Source: Rotaria socialis
Taxonomy: Eukaryota; Rotifera; Eurotatoria; Philodinida; Philodinidae
Direction of reading: 5' to 3'
NCBI GenBank assembly: GCA_905331475.1
Contig: CAJNYU010004201.1
Span: forward strand, 132,935-196,934
DNA length: 64,000 nucleotides
Shown: positions 22,431 to 35,300 of the stretch, piece after piece
How the letters are laid out: every line of letters begins with the position of its first letter
How positions within the stretch are numbered: position 1 is the stretch's first letter
Notes under the pieces: model-generated
Told to the model about the DNA's origin: nothing
Databases searched by the model: none
What the model saw: the letters and a program-made list of their open reading frames with translations, nothing else
Program-made: the position numbers and the translations under genes

Positions 22431-25109
22431 GCTACTCTAAGTTATATATATATATCTGTATTGAATTTCACACTAGATAATCTAATCACTGAAGGTTAAG
22501 AAATATTCATATTTTGATACAAATACGCTGGCGGCAGCATCTCTAATTTCCTCAAAAAGCATATTCTTCGCAAGAAACAAACAACTCGTATATCTAATCA
22601 TTAGGATTATATGTTCAAAAACATTGATAATATTTATTTTTGTTTGAGAACATTTTAATTATTCCGCTCAAAAATCAAACAATCATATGCACACACTTCC
22701 TTTTAATGACATTCTTTGATTTTTTAATCAGTTTTCTTTCGTATTCACAATGGTTACTTCTACTGTAAACAATGATCCAATTTTTTTCTATTATCTGACA
22801 ACCGATCATTTTCGCCTACCAATTACTAACGAATTAGAACTTATCGATGATTGTTACACCTATCGAATAGAATTATATATCCGATGATAATTTGTTTAAG
22901 AAACAATGCTTGTTCACGCTTATATGACAAAACCAATTGATACATCATATACTTTATTCTGAGAATAACACTTCTGTTCGTACTATTGCAACTGTGAAAA
23001 GATAAACAACTGATCTCAATATTGCTTTTCTGAATAAAATATCAAAACATTCGCGTTCGACAAATAAAATAAGTAAATACAATATCGAAGCGCGAATTCA
23101 AATGTAACGAAAATTATTCGCGTGTGAATTAGTTGCATAATCGTTGCATCAATTAGCTTTCAATGTATATTCAATTTGATGCAGACGATCAACATTTAGA
23201 ATCGTATTGGCATGCATATCTAATGAGTTACTCACAAACAAAATAATTCATTAAATTGATAAAATACAAAAAAAAGACACTTGTTTAATTTTTTTTAAAG
23301 AAAACTATCTTCAAAGAAATATGAAATAATAACAACAAGCTGGTTTAGAAAGATCATTCATTTTCACAAGATGTTTTCATGTTGTGATAAAACAAATGCG
23401 ATAGTCATGTGTTTCGGCGACACTTTAACATTCTCTTTCTCTTCTTCTGTATTGATCATTAGAAGAACATAGACAAAAACAAGCATGATGCTGACAACTG
23501 ATATGATAGATTTAGTTTTAAATCGAGATAACGCACAGTTCGATTTAATATTGATGTAATTCGAGAAAATGCAAATCGAGATCAAAAGATTTTTCACTTG
23601 ATGATTATTATTCATTTTACTTTTTTTTCTTCTTAAGTACATTTTAACAAGATCTTACTTTTTTCCAACGACGATCAGCTGATTAAATGAAACGAAAAAT
23701 AAATAAGAATTACTTTCTTTTGCGTTCGAACGAGAGAGAGAGAGAGAAATAGATTTTTTTTCTTCACGTCATTTCATTTTCAACAGCAGCATATACAAAC
23801 ATAGAACGACTATCAGACATTTAGTCAGTCAGAAGTGTCTGTTTGAATAAGAAATCTTCTTTTGTTAAAGCTATCTGTTGAATTTCTTTTTCTTCTTGCT
23901 CTCTCTTCTTCTCCCCTATTGAAATAAATTATAATAAATAATCGAGCATCTCAAATGATTATCACTGACAGTCTCTCAATTCACCTTCACTAATCTATTA
24001 GCAGCAACGACAACGACAATACCACACAAATGCAAGCATCAATAATCGCTTTCAGTGACAGGTAATTAAACAATAACTTTATTGTAAACACAGTTAAACA
24101 TATAATAGAATTAGTTATGTAACCTATTCTAAAACTAACAGTTCTATTAATATGAATAATTATATGTTCTGAAAATAATCTCATTTTAAATATCTTCTCT
24201 GACAGTGAGACTGTTTAAGTCATCAATTCTTTCTTGATATATCCGTGGAGTTATTTCAACATTTAGAAATATTTATCTCTTTATCAGTGAAACAATATAT
24301 ACAGAAATATTCTAACTGGATGTTAATTAATAGTTGTTAGGTCATACAATGGTCAACTTATGTCTATAGAAACTAATTTCATGTAATGACACGAACGTGT
24401 TTATTAGTGAGATACGATGTTACTATGAGAATCATAAATAGAAATGTTATAAAAGTGATCTTTAAAGTTAACTTAAAAAGATAATAATACAAACGAATGC
24501 TATCTCAATTATCGAATGTTCATCTTGTTCTGAATTGTAGGAATTCGATATGAAGATGAATATTCATGTTCAAATAAAAACTCTTGCCAGTTGTTTTATC
24601 GACATTGTCAAAACAATATTTATTTCATCACCTGTTTTCTTTTTTTCTCACACATCCATCTTCTCGAACAGATTGTTCAACATTTTGACATGATATAATT
24701 ATAATTGTTTTTTGAATAAAATGCATTTATTCATAGTCTATAATATAAACTAACATTTTGTTCTTTTATTTCATTCTATACGAACGATCTTTTGTTATTC
24801 CTCTTTGATAGCGTTAGATGTGATTAAATCTGCATTAAAGTGCAAATGAAAACAACGTTGAAATTCGCATCCTAACGTTCATCTCGTTCGTTTTCTTTTT
24901 TGTTATTTCTTTTCCAACGAACTCTTTCCCGGGAGGAAAAAAGTGTTGAAAGGATGTTATCCGTCATTGCATCGATCTCGTCTCCCACCCATTTTCTCCC
25001 TTCCTCTGCTCTTGCTGTGTCCTGTTCGTTGGTTTCTATATGTTTATTGAACACGTTCAAAAAATTCGTTAAGCTCGGCAAACGTTAGGAATGTGTAAGC
25101 AAAAGTAAA

Positions 25110-25141
<32 letters not shown>

Positions 25142-25311
25142 AGGGAAGCAAATATTTTTTCATCGATCCGAACGAGAAAAAAATATTCGCTTGTTCAATG
25201 GTCGTCGCAGTTTCATCCTGATGAAATGCACATAACATCACTCGTTTTCTTGTCTATGTTGTGGTGACTATTATCTTCAGAGTTATCAGTTATCTATATA
25301 TATATATATAA
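22431..25311. other. Gene-free region upstream of CDC25
   Basis: About 2.9 kb of AT-rich sequence with purine/pyrimidine-biased tracts: GA repeats near 23731 and 25111-25142, and a TA run just before the CDC25 ATG. Short open frames here are low-complexity or random. No RNA gene recognised. Confidence 0.35.
25111..25142. repeat. GA microsatellite
   Basis: Run of GA dinucleotides with one interruption, upstream of the CDC25 gene. Confidence 0.9.
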
Positions 25312-27721
25312 ATGAATACTTTATTTGATATTCAACATTATGTCAATATGAATCAGACAACATCTCCTATGACTTGTCTATTTATGTCAAGGTAAGATAT
25401 GCATATGTTCGTAGTGATGAAGAAAAGAAATAACATCGAGTTTTGCTTTATAAAAGTTTTATTGAATCTAATTATTATTGCTTGTGTAGGCGAACACCGC
25501 GGCGAAAACTTGTTTTTTCTTCAAGTGATGATGAAACAGATGATAGTCCACAATCTGTATCTTCAGGTAGAAATCATTTTTATTTATTTTAAAATAAACA
25601 GATAAGCATTTTTTTTTCGCTTTAGTACAAATCTTCCGACAAGAACATCATTCAATTATTCATGATGAACAGTGAGTGTTCTTTTCGTCATTTGTTTTTC
25701 ATTGCATACCATGGTTAGCTTCACATGAGCGGCGATAGATTTCGTTCTACTTGATTTATGACTGACAATTCAATGGCACTCAAGTGTAGAGTGTGCGTTC
25801 GACCGTTGACATGCTTTTTTTTCAAAAATTTTTTCTTCTATTCTCCCATTTAAGTGCAACGATCTTACCCTCATTTCTATCCTCTTTCTCTCTCATACAA
25901 TTAAAGACAAGTGTCAACTTTCATGGTACAATTGACGTCACGTATACCTTTTTCCCTTAAGGTAAATGACCGAGTACATATTTCTACCATTAGCAGATAA
26001 AGAAACAAAAACGATAATCTTATTGTAATAAAGCTAAGCCAATTTATATTTAAAAATAAAAGGAATTTTCCCCTTTTTTTTCTTCTTCGTAAAATAGGTT
26101 GTCGACTAAGACAGAATTGCCAACAAGTATCGTGATGCGTTCAAAACTAGAACATTATGGTTTTAGTATGCTTGCTCGGCCTGCATCACTACATTTGAAT
26201 AAACGTCAACCATTAGCTATACAAAATCAAAATAAAAAAGTTCGTTCGAATGAATCATGTCATTCAATGCAAACACGCTCGCAATCATCATCGGTTTGTT
26301 TGTATAAATGTTCTAGAGTCGCTAAAGAATGCTTTCTTTTACTGTATAGGATTCGCATTCGGATCATCTCGTAAATTTATTTGATAAAACTCTTTCGACA
26401 GTGACACCAAACCCTGTTCGTAATCGACAACGACGATGCAAACCGTTACCCCTTTGTTTATCTGATAATGAAAAAAATATGCCAGTTTTAACGGTCATTA
26501 CAACAGATGACAAAGAAAATGTAAATGTAAGAATATGTCTTTTAGTAAAAAGAATTATCTTTATAATTATTTTCATTCTTAGAAACGAAGTTATGATGAA
26601 GATGAAAACAGTGAAAATTGTCGTTCAATAAAACGCACAAAAATCGATGATGATAATGATAAAGAAAATAATTTATTTATCAAACGTTCTCGGCGTGGTG
26701 TTGGCGTATGTATTAATGATTTCTTACCAATAATAAAAAATGACTATAAATGAATATTTCTTTTTTGTTTTTGTTTTGTTTTAGTTAATTCGCAGTTTCA
26801 CTGAACCTAATGAAGAACAAATAAAAGCATCCGTTGAACTTGGTTCGAATCGAGATTTAATTGGTGATCGTTCGCGTTCGCATCTTTTACCAAGATGCGC
26901 AAGTCGTAAGCATCCAGATCTTGCTTGTATTAGTCCAGAAACGGTGAGACAACAAATTGAATATTTTGATCTATAATTATGATTTATCTTCTATGTGCTC
27001 TAGTTAATTGATGTATTACAAAATGTGTATGCATCAAAAATTGAAAGTCTTCATGTTATTGATTGTCGTTATCCATATGAATATGAAGGTGGTCATGTTC
27101 AATCGGCTAAAAATCTTTATACACGTTCACAAATTCATAATGAATATTTTCATAAACCATTGAAATTAAACGATTCGTCGAAAAGAAATATTTTTATTTT
27201 TCATTGTGAATTTTCATCCGAAAGAGCACCATCATTGTAAGTTAAATATTCGGATTTAAATAGATTACTAAAATGATTGTTATTCATAGGCTAAGATTTT
27301 TTCGATCCGAGGATCGTAATATACATGAGCAAAGTTACCCACAATTACATTATCCAGAAATCTATCTACTTGAAGGTGGTTATAAAGCACTTTATGAATA
27401 TTCGAATGTAAGGATTGATCTTTTGTTTTTGAAATAAAAAGAAAACGAATTCATTTGATTTTAACATATTAGCAATTCTGTGTACCAAATCAATATCGAA
27501 CAATGACTGATATTAATTATCAAGAAGAATATCGCCAATATCGATTTGAAACAAAACAATGCGATAAATTTACAGGTGCAAATGAAAGAACCGGTGGTGG
27601 ACGTCGAACACGAACATTAACATTTCGTACTTGTCTATCATTTTCTTCACAACCAAATCCACCGCGTTTATCGAATACTCGATATGATCTACGATTTATT
27701 GAATCTCCACCGCAATGTTAA
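25312..27721 (+). CDS. cdc25: CDC25 dual-specificity phosphatase, 485 aa
   Basis: Ten exons: 25312-25391, 25490-25566, 25626-25671, 26098-26293, 26350-26526, 26583-26705, 26785-26943, 27004-27236, 27290-27407 and 27473-27721, GT-AG and in phase, 485 aa. The N-terminal half is a disordered regulatory region with Ser/Thr-Pro sites and two KEN motifs (DDKENVN, NDKENN), which in known CDC25s can be APC/C degrons. The catalytic rhodanese-fold domain starts at LIGDRSRSHLLPRCASRKHP and has VIDCRYPYEYEGGHVQSAKN and the active-site loop HCEFSSERAP, in which the CX5R cysteine and arginine are both present. EIYLLEGGYKALYE and FCVPNQYRTM follow, as in other CDC25s. It removes inhibitory phosphates from the Thr-Tyr pair of CDKs, and the CDK at 9956 carries that pair. 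The extreme N-terminal exons are short and least certain. Confidence 0.92.
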
Positions 27722-28232
27722 ATATTTAATTTTTGTTTAAACAAAAATTATCTACTCATCATATTGATGGATGAATATGAAATTTTCAACCTTTTTGAAC
27801 TTATACATACATAGGTATATCTATATGTGAAATACTCATTGTTGAGTAGGATTTTCTTGTTCGCTCTCGCGTACGTTTGTGACTCTTTTGCGTCATTGAT
27901 ATGCTCTCTTTTTCTCTTTTGGACGGTAGTGAAGATGATGAGACTGCTTTTATAAAATTGTTTGTTTTTTATACTAGACTAGGAAATAATTGATTTTGTT
28001 TTTGTCTTGCGTGTGAACGAAAAAGAAACAAAATATATGATTGTTTGATTTTTAATTGTTTTTGTCTCTTTATTATCTGCGCAATTTAACAAAGAAAGTA
28101 AGAAAAACAAATTTACTGATATAACTTATGCCGTTTGTACATGAATCATTTGCTAAACGGATATTAATTATATATTACTGTAGTTGACATATTGTGATTG
28201 AGAAATAAGCACTCAACATATGTTAGCATAGG
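27722..28232. other. Spacer between CDC25 and a secreted-protein gene
   Basis: CDC25 3' UTR and spacer; no coding frame seen. Confidence 0.35.
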
Positions 28233-28257
28233 CCAATAGTTGTTGACATATAAAAGG
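28233..28257 (+). promoter_or_regulatory. CCAAT and TATA box pair
   Basis: CCAAT at 28233-28237 and TATAAAAGG at 28249-28257 lie 55-80 bp upstream of the ATG of the secreted-protein gene. This is right for a core promoter with a transcription start near 28280. The two boxes are closer together than usual. Confidence 0.5.
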
Positions 28258-28312
28258 ACCGCAGAGTTCTATTTTCTTTCTGAAAAATAAAACAGATACT
28301 GTGAGTTTCTCA

Positions 28313-29095
28313 ATGTCGATGTATTTCACTACAGTTTTCTTCATCATTGTTAATTTCGTATTGAGTTCGAATGGTTATGATCTTTATCCAAGTTATAATT
28401 TAACAGTTGATCCAATCAAAGCCTTGGAATGGTCAGAGAATAGTGCACTTGCTTATATAACAACTGTTCGACTATTTGATTATGATCATCATATATTTCA
28501 ATATCGACGTTATCCATGTCAATATTTTTATACTGATGAGATCCAATTATTTAAAAGCAATGAGTCGTTTAGTCAATGTTCTTTTAATACAACAACAAAT
28601 AATTATGAATATAGTTTTCAACTTCATCTTGATTCTCGTCATATTGAACCATATATTTAAAAAAATATTGCTATTCAATGTACTTATATTAAGTGCAGTC
28701 TTTCATTGTTAAATATAACAAATATATATGTTGGCTGGAATTTAAAAGGTCGAGACAATAATCCTGATTGTTCATTTGATATTAATACACCACACAATAT
28801 TCTTCAAACGCCATACACTATATCAGAATTGATTACGCTTCAATGCAAATCATCATTAGCTTGTAATCATTCAAAATTAAATATAGAGCAATTTTTTTCA
28901 ACATATGTTCAAATAGTATATGGTTCATCATTTGATCTTCAAATACCATATTGTTCATTAGAAAAAAGTCTTACTCATGTTATCGATACAAATTTCGCAC
29001 AAACAAATGGATTTTTACAACAGCTCATTGAACTAATGAAACAAAATTCTGCCGCAAAACGTGAAGATGAACAAGTAAAAATCAAAGACTCTTAG
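28313..29095 (+). pseudogene. Secreted cysteine-containing protein gene with one in-frame TAA
   Basis: ATG 28313 opens a signal peptide (MSMYFTTVFFIIVNFVLSS) followed by a mature N-glycosylation-rich segment (YDLYPSYNLTVDP; FSQCSFNTTTNNYEYSFQLH). The frame stops at TAA 28658-28660 after HIEPYI. It then stays open in the same frame (KNIAIQCTYIKCSLSLLN, VGWNLKGRDNNPDCSFDI) to TAG 29093-29095, for about 260 codons in all. Even cysteine spacing on both sides and unchanged codon bias suggest one original protein interrupted by a single nonsense codon. No GT-AG intron removes the stop in frame. It could be a recent pseudogene, an allele difference, a sequence error or a true short protein of 115 aa. 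The family is not recognised. It has its own CCAAT/TATA promoter. Confidence 0.55.
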
Positions 29096-29387
29096 TATTC
29101 TTATTTGAATTACAAAGAACACTACAACTAACTAAACCCCATTAAAATGAATTAATCAAACAAAAGAAAGTACTTGAATAAAATCCTATTTACTTACTTA
29201 TAGTTCTCCCCGCGTGTTTTCAATAAATAAAGAACGTCGTTTTTCATAGATTCGAGTGACATCTATGAGATTTCACCTTGATTTGATGCGTGTAATATAT
29301 ATATATATGTATATATTTTAAAAACTTGATAATAATAATATTAATAATGATATTTGTGTATTGATTAGATTGATTAGAGAATATAGG

Positions 29388-32300
29388 ATGGCTTCATTAA
29401 TCAAAAACCAAATTATCAAGAAATTGTCAAAGTGTGAAAAATAGAGTATTTCTTCTTTTATTCTAGGCTGTTTTTCTTGATTTATTTAAAGGTTTGTCAA
29501 AAATCTCTCAGCAAATCAAATTAATTTAAGTACTATAAAAGGTGAAGGTGAATTATCGTCACTTAATCTAGATGAGAGAGCATTAGAAGATGTTACTGAA
29601 CTGCCAACGTGGCTCAAAATTCAAAAAGCAACATGTGGACGAGCTTTTATTAAAGTAGAGAAGAATCAATCAGGAAGAAAAAGATAGGTTGTTCTATTTA
29701 TGCTTTTAGATTCCTTGGACAAATTTAAAAACGTTACCCATTCAATTAGTAAGGCAACATGCGAAACAAACGATTCTATATGATTTATATAATTTCTTTA
29801 GCAATTAGATGATGTTACTATTGAAATTGAAACATGTGAAAATCTCCGGGACGTACAAAATTCTTCAGGTGGCAATGATCCGTGAGAATTGAATGCAACT
29901 TTCAAACGATTTTATATGTATTCTCGTGTAGATCTATGGGTAAATATGGTTTTACTAATCGAGTAATTGATGGAATTTCATTAACAATTACAAATCTAAC
30001 ATTAGTAGTAAAATCAAAAGGATTTAAAGCATCAATTTGTGTGAGTACATATCTTATTTCATCATCATGTAAATACTGTCTAATTTTAGTTGCCGACTTT
30101 AGACATTTATAGTACAACTCCCAATGGAAAACGAGTTGATGCATTAACCTTCACTCGACTTCGTAATGCTGCCAAAAGTTATATTCTTCTTTTTAAAGTA
30201 AAAATTAATTTCTTTTCAAACAACGAAATAATTTATTTTGTAATACATTGAAGGAAATATCCTGGCCCAATGCACGTATTGAAGCTTCGTCAAATGATAA
30301 TAATGCTCCAGGAACTGGAATACGTTTTATTATTAACTCATGTCAAATGAGAATCTCAATGAAAAAGAATCTTAGAGGTTTTTATTTTTGGATTAATTTT
30401 TTAAAGAAATAAATAGAATTAAAATTTATTTATTATCATAGATAGTTCCATGATATCAGCTCGTGTTATGTTGCATTTCGATGATTTATTATCAGTTCTC
30501 AATGATGCTCAATTAAAATCAGCATTAAATACCTATAAAGAAATAATGGAATTGATGAAACGAGCATCAGAACAGCAAAAGCGTTCTTCTGGAGACAAAC
30601 TCGTTGTAAGTATTTGATTTGAATTGTGACAGGAAGAAGATGACTGTAGTATATTCGAAGAATAATCAACAGACGGAATAGAATTGAAGGAGAAAGTTCT
30701 ATTTCCGTATTGTTAATATTTCATTGCCAGTTTCAATGAAGTCATGTAAGGAGAGAGAGCACTTCATTTACAAAACACATGAGCAATTTTCTATAGCAAC
30801 AGAATAAAGGCTCGCTGTGTGCCGCATTGAAAATAGAACTGAAAAGAATATTACATATGTATATTTACAAAAGGCAACACCAGGAGTTGTACTAAGAGTC
30901 GAGTTAATCTCCGTGCTGTTTTACAACATGATTGATGGACACTGTGACCATACTGTTCGCCTATAATTGCACATATTCTTCTTCTTCATCGTGTACCATA
31001 CAAATGATAATGTTAGTTAGCTAAGTTGTCTTATCAACATCTATATTTACTGTACAATATACTTAGAAATTTCATCTCACGAAGTTTGATAACTAGAATG
31101 ACGAAAATGGCAATTGTTTTTCTTCACTCTTTTTATCGTTACAATCACAGATAGAAGCGTTTAGTACCAGAAAATTTTTTATATAGCAACTCTGGAGGTA
31201 ACCACTGTAATTTAATCTCATATGAAAGTCTGTTGCTTAAAAGAGAATTCTGTACAAAAGTTTGAGGGGTTTATATTTAACAATGAGAAGTTTAGAATTC
31301 AAGCCTCAACGAAGAGTTTATGTAATTAAACGAATATAAAGTGGTAAACCTGACTCTTGTGGAATTAAAATGTGAAACATGGTGAAAGTGTTTTCTAGAT
31401 CGATTCTATCACAGTTTGTGGCGACGATCAGATGGAAGAATAGGTGTGAATTTCTATCCGATATCCCTGAACACTCGTTTTACAATATGTTCTACCAAAA
31501 ATTTCTTAACAGTTATCAACTAATAATTCGTTCAAGGATAGCTGATGTCATTTGCTTTACTCTATCGAAAAAATCTTGCGAACAAAATTATTTTATTTTA
31601 AAAATAAGGCTTTTATTATTTTTTTGTTTTGCTTAGAAATTAGATCGACAACAACAATCACCAATATTTCAAGCTAAACCGTCAAGAACAGGAATTAACG
31701 AACAGGCAAGTTCAGTAAATTCTGAGCAACAAGCAAATGATCCATTTACTCGATACGATGTTGTTGAAACATCATTACATTTCAATGTTAAACGATTAGA
31801 TTTGCATATGATGGCCGATTCAGATAAGCTGGGTACAAAGATAATGAATTTCATTTTCTTTTTTATATTTTATCAAAGATATGATTCTATTTTAGCTGAT
31901 CGATTAGTCGAAAACGGTGCACTTCAAATGACTATTGCAAATTTATCTATCGATCATTATCCATATCATGAATTTGGATCATCAAGAAAACATTGGATAA
32001 ATTATAGCGAAATTCAATCAACAAATCGTACGGAATGGATCAATAGATTACATGAAGAATGGTATGAACAACTCAGTACGGCTAAATCTTCTGTATCAAA
32101 TGATGAAACATGTAAGTTTAAACTTGTACGTGACAACGAGAGAAGAAAAGCCGCGATGATTTATTTTCAGCTATGAAATTCGAAAAAGCTCTTCGTACAA
32201 ATCAAATTCGTTTATTTGAATCGTGTAGTATCTTAAATATCGACGATTTTATTTTCTATCCTGTTTCATTAAACTCGGATAAGCAACACAAACGTCGTCG

Positions 32301-35300
32301 ACCACTAATCTCATCCGATAAAACATATTATCACTTACCAGACAGTTTAGGTATTATAAATGTACAACGTACTGAATACTATTATCCATCACCATATTCA
32401 TTTCCTGGTAAAATCAAATAAAAGACTTTTTTTGTGTAAAGGAATGCAAATGTATTGTCTTTGTTTCTCATAGTACCAAATAGTGATTTGTATATTCACA
32501 TAATGCCTCTTGTAATTCGTGTTGATTTTTCTACAATAAGTTGGCTTGATGCTTTTGTTTCAACATTATCAATAACGATAGTAATTTAGTTAAAATCAAG
32601 AAAATAACCTTATATTTTTCATAGGATAATTCTGGTGTATTAAAAACTGATGGACCAACGAACGACTTTGAACACATTGCAATTAGATTAGAAGCGATGT
32701 TGCCTAGAGTATGCTGAATTTTTCGATTTTTCTATTGTTTTTTTAGTGAAGATCTATGCTTAGATTGTTATCATTTCGGACATATTTACTAAAACACGTA
32801 AATTACAAGAAACTAAACCTGATAAAAATCAAGCCTCTGATACATCATCAAAGAATGAAGTATTGAATCAAGAACAATATGATGTACTTGAAATGAATAT
32901 TTCAAAAGTTTTAATTACAAATGCTCGGACAGAACCAACAAGTAATCGCGATAAACTTGAGAAAGATTTAGAATTATTTAAACAAACGAGTTTTTTTCAA
33001 CAAACTCAATGGCCGTTTTCAAATGAGACAACAAGTCGATTAAGTCCATTGTTTGAAAAACATCCATATGATACATATTTATATAATAATCCATTAAGTC
33101 AAAAGACTGGCAATTTACCAGAAGCAAAATCGGCTAGTACCGCACTTCACACTTATTATACAATGACAACTGATTCTTTGAAAAAAGTGAGCAATGTTCT
33201 AAAAATCTTTCTACTCCGTTGAATTAATCTTCTTTTCTTCTATGTTCTTTTTACAGTAGAATTGACTGATATTCATTGCATATCAGTAAAATACAAAGGG
33301 AATAATATTGTATAAACAGCATAGATCAAATATATTTTAGTTAGTCAGTTCAATTCTTATAGCAAAAAGCTTCTCGGCTGTTGTGTTCTATCGGTTGATC
33401 ATCGAGTGATCAGCATTGCTCAAGTTGCTGATATTAAATTTATTGGTGTTGCTTCGAGTGAACTATTCTGGAATACAATAACAAGAGAAATACTTTAGAT
33501 AATGAAAATTTGTTAGGCGAGTAATGCAAAATAGGAAATAAACGATCAAGACGAAGTGACTCGAAGAATTTATAATTTTCTTGTTGATTTTAATTTTAAT
33601 TTTAATTACTGAACATACCTAAAAGAAAACTATGAAACGACTCTCTCACAAGAAAATATTTACTATGCTATATGTTTTAATATTAACTAGTTCTATCAAA
33701 AAACAATATATAGAAAAGAAAACTCTCTAAATAATCTTTAATTCTGACAAAAGAAAACAATTCATTTTTCAAAGAAACATTCTATGTTGTCTGTATTTTC
33801 ATAGTCTGCAAAATATGATATTTGGCATTTAAATGTTGAAAATGTTTATCTGGACTTTACGCCATCATCATCGTTATCAGATTCTGTTCGATTTGCAAAA
33901 CAAAATATGGCTGACACTTTATCCATCACAAGTTGGATTGCACTTGATAAAATTGAAAAAAGTAATAGATTATTCATATCGTTCAATATTGCGCAAGTCC
34001 TGTTTTGTTTATTGATTAGATTCATGGTTAAATGCTTTGTGCATTCTCGAAATTCCAGCTATATTGAAAATTTCTCGAAAACAATACACATTTATTATGC
34101 AACTAGTGGATGAATTAGGTATTTTTCTTGATGAACTTGAACGAAATAAAAATCAAACTCATTTAATTAAACAAAAACTCGCATTAAACATTTCTTCTGA
34201 TGATATAAAAATAACGATCTGTGTAACTGTTCCGGCGACATTTACACTTGCTGTTATCGATGGTGTTGAAGATGCAATTATTAATCTGCCTACACCCACT
34301 CCATCAAGTTTATCTGAAACTGATATTGAACCTATCAAGCGTGATACATCATATACAAGTGCCATCGTTGATTTAGTAACAACACCAGTAGCTATTCCTC
34401 TTAGTCCAATGAAAATAGAAAAACCGATTACCAATAAAACTCTTGATTTATCAGCACAAAAGAAATCAAAATTTGAAGGAAGTTTTGCGCGTGGATTAGA
34501 GATGATTTCAAAAGGTTCAAGAGGTTCATCCATAGCATCGTCTATGAATATGAGTGATAATAGTGATGAAACTTCCTCACAATGGGATTTGAATGAAGAA
34601 TTAGATGCTGATATTGATGCAAGTGTATTTAATAGTGATTTTGAAGAACAACAACAGCAAAAAAGTGCACGCATTGAATTAGATGATGATTCTATTAGTT
34701 TAACTGGAAAAAATTATGTTAATATGAGAGGATTAGAATCTGTATGTTTTATACGAAAATGAAAAAAAAAAAGAAAGAAATTGTTTTCTCCGTTTGATAT
34801 AGGCTGATGGAGTATTCGTTAAATTAAATCAAATCAATATTTGTATAACCGAAGACCATGGAAAGAATAATGATAAACAAATGTTTATTGCATGTAATGT
34901 TAAATATTTACGCGTCGATGAATTTTCTTCATTGAAACTTGATGCAATTAAACCGAAATTGTTTGAAAATGAAAGCCCAGGTTTATTTTAATTATCTACT
35001 ATAATTCAATTCTTCTCATATTCATTTATAGATGAACTTAATAATGAAAATGTTCCACCAATAAATCTTCGTCTTGATTTTCCCAAGAGTAAAGAATCAC
35101 CGCCAACTCTTACCATACATCTGCAAGATCGCTTACTAGTGATAACTAGTCACGCCATCGATGTACTCTCACGAAATCTTGAAGAAATATTTACAGTTGA
35201 AGAAAGAATTCTTAGAGAAAACCTTCCACCGAAACTTATTCCAATAGAAATTCAATTAAATAATGTGCAGATAACACTTAAAGTATGAATGTTATCTTCG

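Noticed and set aside
9956..27721. Functional clustering of the CDK and CDC25 genes
   Set aside because: They are 14 kb apart with unrelated genes between; proximity is probably chance.
34159..34674. 171-aa minus-strand frame
   Set aside because: Antisense shadow of the Ser-rich exon of the BLTP3-type gene.
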